The notes beneath the pieces are model-generated. The model did no database searches, had not been told where the DNA came from, and was given only the letters and a program-made list of their open reading frames with translations. Shown here piece after piece: positions 49,395 to 57,987 of a stretch of 64,000 bases of DNA. Each line of letters begins with the position of its first letter. The stretch's first letter is position 1. The stretch comes from Rhizobium sp. C4 (GTDB lineage: Bacteria; Pseudomonadota; Alphaproteobacteria; Rhizobiales; Rhizobiaceae), in NCBI RefSeq assembly GCF_021026315.1, contig NZ_JAJNCX010000010.1, positions 62,001 through 126,000 on the forward strand, read 5' to 3'. Position numbers and translations under genes: made by a program.

Positions 49395-49910
49395 ATGCAA
49401 TCATTCGAAGTCAGACCGTCGGCGCGCGATCATCGCAAGGGATATCTCAAGGTCGGCCCGTTGACCATTAAGGTCGCGCTCGGGCGGAGCGGCATCGGCA
49501 TGCTCAAGCGGGAGGGCGACGGGCATACTCCGCGCGCAAGTCTGCGGCTGCTCCATGGTTTCTGGCGCAGCGATCGGGTCGCGCGGCCTCAAACCAGACT
49601 GCCGCTGTTTCCCGCGCGCAAGACGATGGTCTGGTGCGACGATCCGAAAAGCCCGTCCTATAACCGGCTTTCGCGGCTGCCGCTCAAGGAGAGCCATGAA
49701 ACCATGTGCCGCGCGGACCAGCTTTATGACATCGTCATCGTCATGGACTGGAATGTCTCCTCGAGGCGGCGCGGGGCCGGTTCGGCGATCTTCCTGCATC
49801 TGGCGCGCCCCGGCTACAAGCCGACCGAAGGCTGTATCGCCGTGACAGAGCGGGACATGCGGCGGCTGCTCAAGGTTGCGGATGGCCGCACGCTGATTCA
49901 CGTGAAATGA
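49395..49910 (+). CDS. L,D-transpeptidase (YkuD)-domain protein without a signal peptide
   Basis: The 171-residue protein carries the YkuD catalytic region FLHLARPGYKPTEGCIAV, with the conserved His and Cys. The motif is TEGCIA rather than the classical SHGCxR, as in the COG3786-type branch. L,D-transpeptidases link peptidoglycan stems or anchor lipoproteins in the periplasm, but no signal peptide or membrane segment is visible (the N-terminus is MQSFEVRPSARDHRKGY), so location and reaction are unclear. It is divergent from the response regulator pair. A parS-like site overlaps its last codons. Confidence 0.75.
   Translation: MQSFEVRPSARDHRKGYLKVGPLTIKVALGRSGIGMLKREGDGHTPRASLRLLHGFWRSDRVARPQTRLPLFPARKTMVWCDDPKSPSYNRLSRLPLKESHETMCRADQLYDIVIVMDWNVSSRRRGAGSAIFLHLARPGYKPTEGCIAVTERDMRRLLKVADGRTLIHVK
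49894..49909. other. Weak parS-like site at the end of the L,D-transpeptidase-like gene
   Basis: TGATTCACGTGAAATG matches the parS consensus at 13 of 16 positions and keeps the central TTCACGTGAA. It overlaps the final codons, so chance or protein constraint is possible. Confidence 0.4.
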
Positions 49911-49980
49911 CGCCGTTTGAACGACCTGCTTGACAGGTCATGCACGATCTTGCACGTTCTTTCCTGATTTGGAGAGTTTG

Positions 49981-50760
49981 ATGCCTGATCCTGATATTCT
50001 TCACGAGGAGCGTCTGGCGCTCATCGAAGCGAAACTGAGCAGTGAAGGGCGGGTGCTCGCGGCCCACCTGGCCAGCGAATTCGACGTGTCCGTCGATACG
50101 ATCCGTCGTGATCTCAGGGAGCTGGCGGCGGGCGGGCGGTGTCTGCGTGTCTATGGCGGAGCCCTGCCACCGGCGCCGAGAACAGGAACGCATCAGCAAA
50201 GGCGCATGCAGCTTTCGGAGCGAAAGCGCCTGCTTGCTCAGGCTTCGGTGCGGCTTGTCGAGCCGGGCTCCGTGATCTTCGTTGATGCAGGCACGACCAA
50301 TCTCGCGATCGTCGCCGCGCTGTCTCCCGAAAGCCCCCTGACACTGGTCACGAATGCGCCCGCGATTGCGGCATTTGCTCTTGATCGCCCGGCCTGGCGG
50401 CTGATCCAGATTGGCGGTGTCGTCGATATCGCCCTGGGTGCAGCCTTGGGGGCGGCTGCCTTGCGGGATCTTGCCGCCATTTCTCCCGATCTCGCCTTCA
50501 TCGGCGTCTGCGGGTTCGACCCGATTGCCGGTGCCACCGCGCATTCGCTGGAAGAGGCCGAATTCAAGCGCCAGGTGGCCATGCGGGCTCGCGAGGTTGC
50601 CGTGGCGGTCACGGACGACAAGCTTCTGACACAGGCGCCGTTTCCCATCTTCGCGGCTTCGGCCTGCAGCCATGCAGTTTTCGAGACCACGGCCCCTAGG
50701 AGAACAATCGACGCGATTGGCGAACTTGGCGTCAACACCATTATCGCAGGCGCAGTCTGA
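49981..50760 (+). CDS. DeoR/GlpR-family transcriptional regulator
   Basis: The 259-residue protein has an N-terminal DeoR winged HTH (HLASEFDVSVDTIRRDLREL, about residues 25-45) and the DeoR C-terminal sensor domain related to sugar-phosphate isomerases, with VDAGTTN. Members usually repress sugar or nucleoside catabolism and respond to a phosphorylated sugar. The start at 49981 is preceded by GGAGAG. The MFS gene follows after 15 bases, so the pair is likely one operon with the regulator controlling the transporter. Confidence 0.88.
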   Translation: MPDPDILHEERLALIEAKLSSEGRVLAAHLASEFDVSVDTIRRDLRELAAGGRCLRVYGGALPPAPRTGTHQQRRMQLSERKRLLAQASVRLVEPGSVIFVDAGTTNLAIVAALSPESPLTLVTNAPAIAAFALDRPAWRLIQIGGVVDIALGAALGAAALRDLAAISPDLAFIGVCGFDPIAGATAHSLEEAEFKRQVAMRAREVAVAVTDDKLLTQAPFPIFAASACSHAVFETTAPRRTIDAIGELGVNTIIAGAV

Positions 50761-50775
50761 CCTTCGGAGAATGAC

Positions 50776-51960
50776 ATGACCAATTCCCACGTTTCTCGCA
50801 CTTCCGACCGGTCTGGCTATTTCACGCGCGAGCGCATGGCGGTCTCCACCCTCTTCTTCATCAACGGTCTCATGATGGGCGCCTGGGCGCCGAAGATCCC
50901 GGAATTTGCGAGCCGTCTCGGGCTTGATCCGGGTGCGCTCGGCATCATGATCCTGGTCATGGGGGTCGGGTCGCTGACGCTGATGCCGGTGACGGGCGCA
51001 CAGATAGCCCGCTATGGATCCACCAAGGTGACGCGGGCGGCGACGATCCTGTTCCTGCCGACGATCCTCCTCCTCAGCCTTGCCCAGAATATCTGGCTTG
51101 CGGGCATCGCCATCTTCCTGTTCGGCGGGTTGACGGGTGCGATGGACGTTTCGATGAACGCGAATGCGGTCGAGACGGAGAAGTCGATGCGCCGCTCGAT
51201 CATGTCGTCATGCCATGCCTTCTGGAGCCTTGGCTCCTTCGTCGGCACGATGACGGGTGGTTTTCTGATCGAGACTCTGGGAACCGCCGGGCATTCGGCG
51301 TTGCTCACGGTCGCCGGTTTCGCGATGCTGGCGGTTGTTTGGTCGAAGCTCTTCCACGACGTGCCGCATGTGAGCGAAGCGCGCGAGAAGGCAAAGCTGC
51401 CGCTCAGCCCGCTGCCGTGGTTGCTCGGCATCATGGCGCTGTTCTCGATGGTGCCGGAAGGGTCCGTTCTTGATTGGGGCGCTCTCTACATTCGCCGCGA
51501 GCTCGGCGCATCGCTTGCCTTCTCCGGCTTCGCCTTCGGGGCCTTCGCCTTCACCATGACGATCATGCGTTTTGCCGGCGATCTGGTGCGCGACCGGTTC
51601 GGCGCGGTGAAGACCTTCCGCTTCTGCACGGTCATGGCGATCATCGGGCTGGTGACCGCCGGGGCCGCGCCGAACATGGTCGTCGCCTTCATTGGCTTTG
51701 CCATCTGCGGCATCGGCATTTCCAACATGGTGCCGATCGCCTTTTCGGCAGCCGGCAACCTGCCGGGCTTTGCGCAGGGCGTCGCGCTTTCGGTCACCAC
51801 CTTCCTCGGCTATTCGGGCATGCTCTTTGCGCCGTCGGCCATCGGCTTTGCCGCCGAGCACACGAGCTTCTCGACCGTGTTCCTGACGCTGCCGGTGTTT
51901 CTGCTGGCTGTTCTGGCGCTGTCGGGGCTGGCCCGCTATGCGGATGCCGTCAAAAGCTGA
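50776..51960 (+). CDS. MFS transporter, YbjJ-like
   Basis: The 394-residue protein has about twelve hydrophobic spans and the layout of the YbjJ/fucose-permease-like part of the major facilitator superfamily; GAWAPKIPEFASRLGLDPGALG near the N-terminus is typical. Substrate is unknown. CGGAGA lies before ATG 50776. It is cotranscribed with the DeoR regulator. Its stop codon directly abuts the stop of the convergent LysR gene with no spacer. Confidence 0.85.
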   Translation: MTNSHVSRTSDRSGYFTRERMAVSTLFFINGLMMGAWAPKIPEFASRLGLDPGALGIMILVMGVGSLTLMPVTGAQIARYGSTKVTRAATILFLPTILLLSLAQNIWLAGIAIFLFGGLTGAMDVSMNANAVETEKSMRRSIMSSCHAFWSLGSFVGTMTGGFLIETLGTAGHSALLTVAGFAMLAVVWSKLFHDVPHVSEAREKAKLPLSPLPWLLGIMALFSMVPEGSVLDWGALYIRRELGASLAFSGFAFGAFAFTMTIMRFAGDLVRDRFGAVKTFRFCTVMAIIGLVTAGAAPNMVVAFIGFAICGIGISNMVPIAFSAAGNLPGFAQGVALSVTTFLGYSGMLFAPSAIGFAAEHTSFSTVFLTLPVFLLAVLALSGLARYADAVKS

Positions 51961-52842
51961 TCAGGCGGAAAGCGGCATGGCGCTGATAGCCTCGCGCAGG
52001 AAGTCCATGACGCGGCGGATCTTCAGCGAGGTCCGCAGTTCCTCATGCGAGGCGAGCCACATGGGGAGTGCGGCGATCTTCAGGTCGGGGAGGATATGGC
52101 GCAGCTGCGGCGTCTGCCGCCCCAGCCACAAGGCACCGAAACCGACCCCGGCGCCCGCCTTGACCAGTTCCCAATAGGCGACCTGATCGTCGGTGCGGAA
52201 GGTGAAGAGCGAGCGGTCGCCTTGAACGCCGAGGGCTTTCATGCCGTTGAGGATCAGCGTGTCGCGGTCGTAGCCCACCATCCGGTGGCCGAACAGATCT
52301 TCCATCTTCTGTGGCGTCCCGGCCTTTTCGAGGTAGCGTTCATGCGCGTGAACGCCCATGGCGAAATCGTTGACCTTCACCGCAATCAGATCGTTCTGGA
52401 TTGGCCGCACCATGCGGATGGCGATATCGGCGTCGCGGGCGAGAAGGTTTGCCACCGCGTTCGACGGCGCAAGTTCGATGTCGATGCCAGGCTCGGCCTC
52501 CTTCAGCGCAACGAGGATCGGGGGCAGGAGATAGGTGGCGATGATGTCGCTGGCCGTGATCCGCACAGGTCCGGCCGCTTCACTCGCCCTGCCTGACGCG
52601 CGCAGCAGGAAATGATCCGCCTCCTTCGCCATGCCGCGGGCGTCGTCGAGCAGCGAGAGACCGGCCTCGGTCAAGGCCATGCCGCGGCGGCCTCGAATGA
52701 AGAGCGTCAAGCCCGTTGCCGTCTCCAGCTCGTCGATATGGCGTCCGACGGTCGGCTGGCTGAGCCGCAGCGCTTCGGCGGCGGCAAGCAGGGTTCCGCT
52801 TTCGGCAACGGCGAGGAATGTCTTGATGAGGTTCCAGTCCAT
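51961..52842 (-). CDS. LysR-family transcriptional regulator
   Basis: The 293-residue protein has the LysR HTH at the N-terminus (MDWNLIKTFLAVAESGTL; LRLSQPTVGRHIDELE) and a periplasmic-binding-protein-like effector domain. ATG 52842 is preferred over the upstream TTG. It is divergent from an NAD(P)-binding oxidoreductase gene, the classical LysR arrangement, with a perfect palindrome TTCATGCATGAA in the gap. The effector is unknown. Confidence 0.9.
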   Translation of the reverse strand: MDWNLIKTFLAVAESGTLLAAAEALRLSQPTVGRHIDELETATGLTLFIRGRRGMALTEAGLSLLDDARGMAKEADHFLLRASGRASEAAGPVRITASDIIATYLLPPILVALKEAEPGIDIELAPSNAVANLLARDADIAIRMVRPIQNDLIAVKVNDFAMGVHAHERYLEKAGTPQKMEDLFGHRMVGYDRDTLILNGMKALGVQGDRSLFTFRTDDQVAYWELVKAGAGVGFGALWLGRQTPQLRHILPDLKIAALPMWLASHEELRTSLKIRRVMDFLREAISAMPLSA

Positions 52843-52883
52843 GATATTCAAATTCGTATAATTACTCTTCGATCTTGTCCATA

Positions 52884-52895
52884 TTCATGCATGAA
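52884..52895. promoter_or_regulatory. Palindrome between the LysR gene and the oxidoreductase
   Basis: TTCATGCATGAA is a perfect 12-nt palindrome 42 bases upstream of the LysR start and 77 bases upstream of the oxidoreductase start. It contains the T...A spacing often seen in LysR boxes and is a plausible binding site. Confidence 0.45.
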
Positions 52896-52971
52896 ATTTA
52901 GGCCTAGCTTCTGGTCATCTAAACCGGATGACGCCGCAGCGGCGAGACCCGAAGATGAAGAGGACAGTCAG

Positions 52972-53925
52972 ATGAAGATTGCAGTTCTGGGCGCAAACGG
53001 GCGTCTCGCCCACGCCGTTGCCAAGGCCTTTCTCGCCCATGGGCACGAGGTTGTTGCCGTCACCCGCAGCGGTCGCTGCGACGGTCTTTCCGGCCGCGTC
53101 GAGTATCGCGCAGCCGATGCCATGGACCGTGCGCAGGTGATTGCCGCCACGATGGGGGTCGACATGATCTTCAACGGGCTGAACCCGCCCTATGACAAAT
53201 GGGAGGGCGTTGTCCTGCCAATGGCCGGCAACGTGATGGCGGCGGCAAAGCAGAACGGTGCCGTGCATCTCTTCATCGGCAATGTCTACAATTACGGCAA
53301 GGAGATCGGACTGGCCGCCAGCGAAGACACGCCCTTTTCCGCGACGACGGACAAGGCGCGCACGCGCATCGACATGGAGGCGCTGTTCCGGCAATCGACG
53401 GCTGAGGGCGTGAAGACGATCATTCTGCGCGCCGGCGACTTTTACGGCACCGACAAGGTCGGCACCTGGCTCGATCTGATGATCGCGACCAAGATTGCCA
53501 AGGGTTCCTTCTCCTGGCCGGGTCCCTATGACCTGCCGCATGCCTTTGCCTATCTCCCCGACCTGGCCGATGCCTTCGTGCGCCTGGCGGAACGGGCCGA
53601 CGAACTGCCGATGTTCTCGCAGTTCAATTTCGAGGGGCATACGTTGACGGGTGAAGATTTTGTGCGTGCTGCCGAGCGCGCCGCAGGGAAAAAGCTTGCC
53701 CGCAAGCGCGTGTCCTGGGCGCTGCTCAATGTCGTCGGGCTGTTCTCGCCGGTCGTGCGCGAAGTCGTGAAGATGAACTATCTCTGGTTCACGCCGCATT
53801 CGCTGTCGGGCCGCAAGCTCGAAGCCTTCCTCGGGAAGGTCGAGAGCACGCCGGCAGACGAAGCGATCGCCCAGTCGCTGGCCGACCATGGTTTCGTGGC
53901 ACCGCCGATGGCGAGAGCCGCCTGA
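52972..53925 (+). CDS. NAD(P)-binding epimerase/oxidoreductase (atypical SDR)
   Basis: The 317-residue protein has an N-terminal Rossmann motif VLGANGRLAHAVAKAF, a YNYGKEIG segment in the position of the YxxxK catalytic pair, and a C-terminal substrate region with AFAYLPDLADAFVRLAE, as in NAD-dependent epimerase/dehydratase or NmrA-like families. The substrate is unknown. ATG 52972 follows AGAGGACAG. The divergent LysR gene is its probable regulator. A RIME-like repeat lies directly after it. Confidence 0.8.
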   Translation: MKIAVLGANGRLAHAVAKAFLAHGHEVVAVTRSGRCDGLSGRVEYRAADAMDRAQVIAATMGVDMIFNGLNPPYDKWEGVVLPMAGNVMAAAKQNGAVHLFIGNVYNYGKEIGLAASEDTPFSATTDKARTRIDMEALFRQSTAEGVKTIILRAGDFYGTDKVGTWLDLMIATKIAKGSFSWPGPYDLPHAFAYLPDLADAFVRLAERADELPMFSQFNFEGHTLTGEDFVRAAERAAGKKLARKRVSWALLNVVGLFSPVVREVVKMNYLWFTPHSLSGRKLEAFLGKVESTPADEAIAQSLADHGFVAPPMARAA

Positions 53926-53930
53926 TCAGA

Positions 53931-54020
53931 GAGCGTATCCGGCGACCAAGGTGTCGCCGGATACGCTGAATGTCGTTGTTTTAACGGGAAAGCGGTTTCC
54001 GACTTTCCCGGAGACGCTCA
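53931..54020. repeat. RIME1-like palindromic repeat
   Basis: Two adjacent palindromes fill the gap between the oxidoreductase stop and the yjdM stop. The first is a perfect 15-bp stem (AGCGTATCCGGCGAC with GTCGCCGGATACGCT, 53932-53946 and 53953-53967). The second pairs CGGGAAAG (53985-53992) with CTTTCCCG (54003-54010). The words TTGTTTTAAC, AAAGCGGTTTCC and GACGCTC resemble rhizobial RIME1, which is about 108 bp with two large palindromes. It may also end both convergent transcripts. Confidence 0.65.
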
Positions 54021-54353
54021 GACCTTGCGGACGAACTCGGATTTCAGCTTCATCGCGCCGAAACCGTCGATCTTGCAGTCGATGTTGTGATCGCCCTCGA
54101 CGAGGCGGATGTTCTTGACCTTGGTGCCGACCTTGAGGACCTGCGAGGAGCCCTTCAGCTTCAGGTCCTTGATCACGGTCACGGTGTCGCCGTCGACCAG
54201 CAGAACGCCATTGGCATCGCGATAGCTGGTTTCTTCGCCTTGCGCTTCCGCGCCCGGCGCCCACTCATGACCGCATTCGGGACAGATCATCAGGCCGCCA
54301 TCCTCATAGGCAAAGGCGGACTGGCATTTCGGGCAGGCAGGGTTCTCGCTCAT
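54018..54353 (-). CDS. yjdM: YjdM/PhnA-family zinc ribbon protein
   Basis: The 111-residue protein has an N-terminal zinc ribbon ([13 protein letters not shown] and CPECGHEW) and a C-terminal SH3-like domain beginning [16 protein letters not shown], exactly the YjdM (formerly PhnA) layout and length. Despite the old phosphonate name, family members are not established in phosphonate breakdown, and the function is unknown. No phn genes are nearby. The stop codon is inside the end of the RIME-like repeat. Confidence 0.9.
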   Translation of the reverse strand: MSENPACPKCQSAFAYEDGGLMICPECGHEWAPGAEAQGEETSYRDANGVLLVDGDTVTVIKDLKLKGSSQVLKVGTKVKNIRLVEGDHNIDCKIDGFGAMKLKSEFVRKV

Positions 54354-54481
54354 GGCGGTCCTTTCAATGCCAGAACCTCCGAGAAACCCCCGGAGGCTCG
54401 GCAAAAATTCAATTGGGATGGCTGCCCTCCTAGCGCGTCGCCCACAACTTGTCGAGCGGTTGCGCACGCCAAATGATAAGG

Positions 54482-56761
54482 TCAGGCGATGAAGCTGATC
54501 TCGTCCTTCAGGGGCAGGGATCGGATGCGCTTGCCATTGAGAGCGAAGATCGCATTGGCCAGAGCCGGCATGACCGGCGGCGTGGCGGGTTCGCCCGCGC
54601 CGCCGAGATGGCCCGAGTTTTCCAGGATTTCGATGACGATATCCGGACACTGGTTCATGCGCATTGCGTCATAGTCGCTGAAATTCGACTGTTCCGGAGC
54701 GCCGCCCTTGAAGCTGATCTGCTGGCCGATGGCTGCAGACAGGCCATAGATCGCCCCCGACATCATCTGCGCCCTGAAGTTCAGCGGGTCGAGAACCATG
54801 CCGGGATCGGCGACGATCCAGACCTTTTCGACGCGGATCGCGCCATTCTCGTCCTTCACCTGCACGACCTCGCCCACCCATGTCCCGAAGGAGATGGTGA
54901 AGGCGATGCCCTGAGCGCGGGTCTTGTCGATCGGCTTGCCCCAACCGGACAGCGCCTGCAGCCTGTCGAGGATGGCAAGCGCGGTCGGATGCTCGGCCAT
55001 CAGCTTGCGGCGGAACTCCAGAGGGTCGATCTTTCCGGCATGCGCCAGCTCGTCCATGAAGCTTTCATGCATGAAGGAGTTGAACGAGTAACCCACCGAG
55101 CGCCAGGAGGCGACGGGCGTGGAAAGCGGCGCCTTGTAGCCATCGATGCGATCATTCGGGATCGTGTAGGGCTGGTTATAGGCCCCGTCGATGATGAGAT
55201 TGTCGGGACCCGCTGTCGGCAGGCTCGGCATGATGCGTCCGACCATGCCGGCCATGACGGAGGGCGAGGCGATCGATCCGTGGATTGCGACCGGCAGGCC
55301 GTCATTGCCGAGCCGGGCGCGGTATTTGCCGAGTGCCGCCGGACGATAGGGCCCGTGGCTGATGTCCTCCTCGCGCGTCCAGGTGACTTTCACCGGCCGG
55401 CCTTCGGTTTCCATGGCGATGCGGATCGCATAGTCGGTGAAATCCGGCTCGATGCGCCGGCCGAAGCCGCCGCCGAGGAAGGTGGTGTGAACGTTCACCT
55501 TGTCGCTGTCGAGACCGGTCAGCCGCGGGCCGATGATCTTGATGACGCTCGGGGCCTGATTGGGCGCCCAGACATCCAGAACGCCGTCCTTCAGGCGCGC
55601 CGTGGCGTTCAACGGCTCCATTGTCGCGTGCGAGAGGAAGGGCGCGTAATATTCGGCTTCCACCAGCTTTTCGCGGGGCGCATCGGCGAAGGATTTCTCC
55701 GGATCGCCGACCGAGCGCAGCGAGAAGCCGCCGCCGGCTGCAATCGTGCTGGCGAGGATCTTCTTTGCCTCCGCGTCGTCGCGATGGCCGGGGCCGTCAG
55801 CCCAGACGACCTTGACCGCATCGGCCGCCTTGAAGGCGCGCCACGTATTGTCGGCGATGACCGCAAAGCCCTTGCCGTAAAGGCTGTCGATGGCGATGAC
55901 CTTCTTGACGCCGCGCATTTTCAGAGCTTCTGACGCGTCGAAGCTCTTCATTGCACCGCCCGGCTGCGGGTTCATGCGCACCGTCGCGTAGAGCATGTCG
56001 GGCAATTGCACGTCGATGCCGAAGATCGGTTGGCCTGTGACCTTGGCCGGCATGTCCTTGCGCGGCTGTGGCTTGCCGAGGATCTTCCATTGCGCGCGGG
56101 TTTTGAGGGTGACGTCGGCGGGCGGATCGATCCTGGCGGCATCGAGCGCCAGTTCGCCATAGGTCAGGCTCTTGCCGGATTTCGCGTCGATGACCCTGCC
56201 GGCCTCAGTCTTGAGAGAGCCTGCAGAGACGCCGAGCTTCTGCGCGGCGGCGGCCTTCAGGGTCTCGCGGGCGGTGGCGCCAGCCAGCCGCATCTTCTCG
56301 AAGCCATCGGCGAGCGATGACGAACCGCCGGTCATCTGCAGGGCGAGGAACTTGCCGACGACGCCCATGGCGTCGCGAACGGTTTCAGCCACCATCGACT
56401 GGTCGAAGGCCGGGAAGGGCGCGCCTTCGCGCAGCGCCGCGGAATTGTAATAGGCGGGCGAGGCCGGCCCGTGCTCGATGGCGATCTGCTCCAGCGCCAC
56501 GTCCAGCTCTTCGGCGACAAGGGCGGCGAGCGTCGTATAGGCGCCCTGACCCATTTCCGCGCGGGGCACGATGACGGTGATGCGGTTGTCGCTCGCGATC
56601 TTGATATAGGGATTGAAGGTTGCCTCCCCCTCGGGAAGCCCCTTTTTCAGGGGGTTCTCATAGGGCTGCTTGTATTTGTAGTAGCCGAAGGCAACGCCGC
56701 CGGCGACGGCGGCAGCGCCGACGAGGAAGGTGCGGCGGGCAATTTTTCCGATCGAAGCCAT
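54482..56761 (-). CDS. iorB: Molybdopterin-binding subunit, isoquinoline 1-oxidoreductase beta-like
   Basis: The 759-residue protein is a molybdenum hydroxylase large subunit of the IorB/aldehyde dehydrogenase type. It has a Tat signal ([17 protein letters not shown], about residues 9-25), repeated molybdopterin-binding blocks ([31 protein letters not shown]), and a C-terminal [16 protein letters not shown] with the catalytic Glu. Such enzymes hydroxylate N-heterocycles or oxidise aldehydes in the periplasm. It follows the 2Fe-2S subunit gene by four bases. The substrate is unknown, and no cytochrome or XdhC-like maturation gene is adjacent. Confidence 0.88.
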   Translation of the reverse strand: MASIGKIARRTFLVGAAAVAGGVAFGYYKYKQPYENPLKKGLPEGEATFNPYIKIASDNRITVIVPRAEMGQGAYTTLAALVAEELDVALEQIAIEHGPASPAYYNSAALREGAPFPAFDQSMVAETVRDAMGVVGKFLALQMTGGSSSLADGFEKMRLAGATARETLKAAAAQKLGVSAGSLKTEAGRVIDAKSGKSLTYGELALDAARIDPPADVTLKTRAQWKILGKPQPRKDMPAKVTGQPIFGIDVQLPDMLYATVRMNPQPGGAMKSFDASEALKMRGVKKVIAIDSLYGKGFAVIADNTWRAFKAADAVKVVWADGPGHRDDAEAKKILASTIAAGGGFSLRSVGDPEKSFADAPREKLVEAEYYAPFLSHATMEPLNATARLKDGVLDVWAPNQAPSVIKIIGPRLTGLDSDKVNVHTTFLGGGFGRRIEPDFTDYAIRIAMETEGRPVKVTWTREEDISHGPYRPAALGKYRARLGNDGLPVAIHGSIASPSVMAGMVGRIMPSLPTAGPDNLIIDGAYNQPYTIPNDRIDGYKAPLSTPVASWRSVGYSFNSFMHESFMDELAHAGKIDPLEFRRKLMAEHPTALAILDRLQALSGWGKPIDKTRAQGIAFTISFGTWVGEVVQVKDENGAIRVEKVWIVADPGMVLDPLNFRAQMMSGAIYGLSAAIGQQISFKGGAPEQSNFSDYDAMRMNQCPDIVIEILENSGHLGGAGEPATPPVMPALANAIFALNGKRIRSLPLKDEISFIA

Positions 56762-56765
56762 GATC

Positions 56766-57224
56766 TCAAGCTCCCGTCTGCTGGCCGGCGGCGCGCTTGA
56801 TCGCGGCGCGGATGCGGGGATAGGTGCCGCAGCGACAGAGATTGCCGCTCATGGCGTCGTCGATATCCTTGTCGGATGGCGTCGGGTTCGTCTCCAAGAG
56901 GGCGACCGCGCTCATGATCTGGCCTGCCTGGCAATAGCCGCACTGCACGACCTGTTCGTCGAGCCACGCCTGTTGCACCCGGTGCAGGGCATCCGGTGCT
57001 GCCAGACCGTCGATCGTGCGGATGTTGGACTTCACGTCGCCAACCGCCGTCTGGCAGGATCGCGTTGCCTGTCCGTCTATGATGACCGTGCAGGCGCCGC
57101 AGAGCCCGGCGCCGCAGCCGAATTTCGGTCCCTTGATGTTCAGTTCGTCGCGTAGCGCCCAAAGCAGCGGCATGTCCGGCTCGATATCGAGCTCATGGAC
57201 TTTCCCATTCACTTGCAGTTTCAT
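56766..57224 (-). CDS. iorA: 2Fe-2S subunit, isoquinoline 1-oxidoreductase alpha-like
   Basis: The 152-residue protein has an N-terminal plant-type 2Fe-2S cluster ([11 protein letters not shown], with a further Cys in RSCQT) and a C-terminal second cluster domain ([25 protein letters not shown]), the standard small subunit of molybdenum hydroxylases. It has no signal peptide, so it would reach the periplasm only by co-export with the Tat-dependent IorB. It is the first gene of the iorAB operon and is divergent from a TetR regulator. Confidence 0.9.
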   Translation of the reverse strand: MKLQVNGKVHELDIEPDMPLLWALRDELNIKGPKFGCGAGLCGACTVIIDGQATRSCQTAVGDVKSNIRTIDGLAAPDALHRVQQAWLDEQVVQCGYCQAGQIMSAVALLETNPTPSDKDIDDAMSGNLCRCGTYPRIRAAIKRAAGQQTGA

Positions 57225-57268
57225 TTTTGCGCGCTCCCCCTGTAAGATTCCGCCGAAGCAGTCAGTTC

Positions 57269-57301
57269 TTGACAAAATAACGAAAAATGTCAGTATGTCA
57301 A
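57269..57301. promoter_or_regulatory. Candidate TetR operator between iorA and the tetR-family gene
   Basis: TTGACA (57269-57274) and TGTCAA (57296-57301) are inverted in the 70-bp divergent gap, with an extra TGTCA at 57288-57292. The boxes overlap the regulator start region and are well placed to control both genes. Confidence 0.5.
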
Positions 57302-57900
57302 TCATGCAAGCGAAAGACCGGGATCCCAAGGCCGCAGCGATCATCGAGGCTGCCTTCCGGACCTTTTTTCAATATGGCGTGAAGCGCGCCACGATGGACG
57401 ATATCGCACGGGCGGCAGGCATGTCGCGGCCGGCGCTTTATCTCGTCTACAAGAACAAGGCTGACATCTTTCGCGCCTGCGTGCTCTCGATGACCGAAGA
57501 CCTCCGCGAAAAGCTTGCCGCGATCACCGATGCTACGGGTGACGCGGAGGAGCGGATCATGGCAGTGGCGCGCACCGGCATTGTCGAACCGCATGAAACC
57601 ATCGGCGCGTCTGCGCATGCCGAGGAGCTGTTCGCGCTGAAATCCGAAATAGGAGCCGATCTCTTCCGCGACTGGATGAAGCTGATCGAAACGGCCATTA
57701 CCCAGATCCTCGAACAGGAAGAGGCGGCGGGTCGTGTGACGCTTGAGGCTGCCGGGGTGAGTGCCGCGGAGATTGCCGGTCTCATCACCGACGGAGCGGA
57801 AGGGTTCAAGCTGCGGATGACGAGCGCGGAGGAGCTTGCCCGCCGTCTCGAGGCTTTCATCCGGCTGATGATCGGCCCGCTGGCGGTCCCGACCGCATGA
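57295..57900 (+). CDS. TetR-family transcriptional regulator
   Basis: The 201-residue protein has the TetR HTH near the N-terminus ([40 protein letters not shown], split motif at about residues 16-56) and an all-helical ligand domain. ATG 57295 is used; ATG 57304 is also possible. It is divergent from iorAB, so it most likely represses the oxidoreductase in response to its substrate. The ligand is unknown. Confidence 0.88.
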   Translation: MSIMQAKDRDPKAAAIIEAAFRTFFQYGVKRATMDDIARAAGMSRPALYLVYKNKADIFRACVLSMTEDLREKLAAITDATGDAEERIMAVARTGIVEPHETIGASAHAEELFALKSEIGADLFRDWMKLIETAITQILEQEEAAGRVTLEAAGVSAAEIAGLITDGAEGFKLRMTSAEELARRLEAFIRLMIGPLAVPTA

Positions 57901-57987
57901 TGCGGAGCCGGCCGCTTGTCACGATGTTGACATCGGCCCATGTTTGATCCACCTGAACAGCATCAATTCCCGTTGAAAGCCCGAGCC

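Noticed and set aside
53932-53967. 15-bp hairpin read as a plain intrinsic terminator
   Set aside because: The second adjacent palindrome and RIME-like words make a repeat element the better explanation, though it may still terminate transcription.
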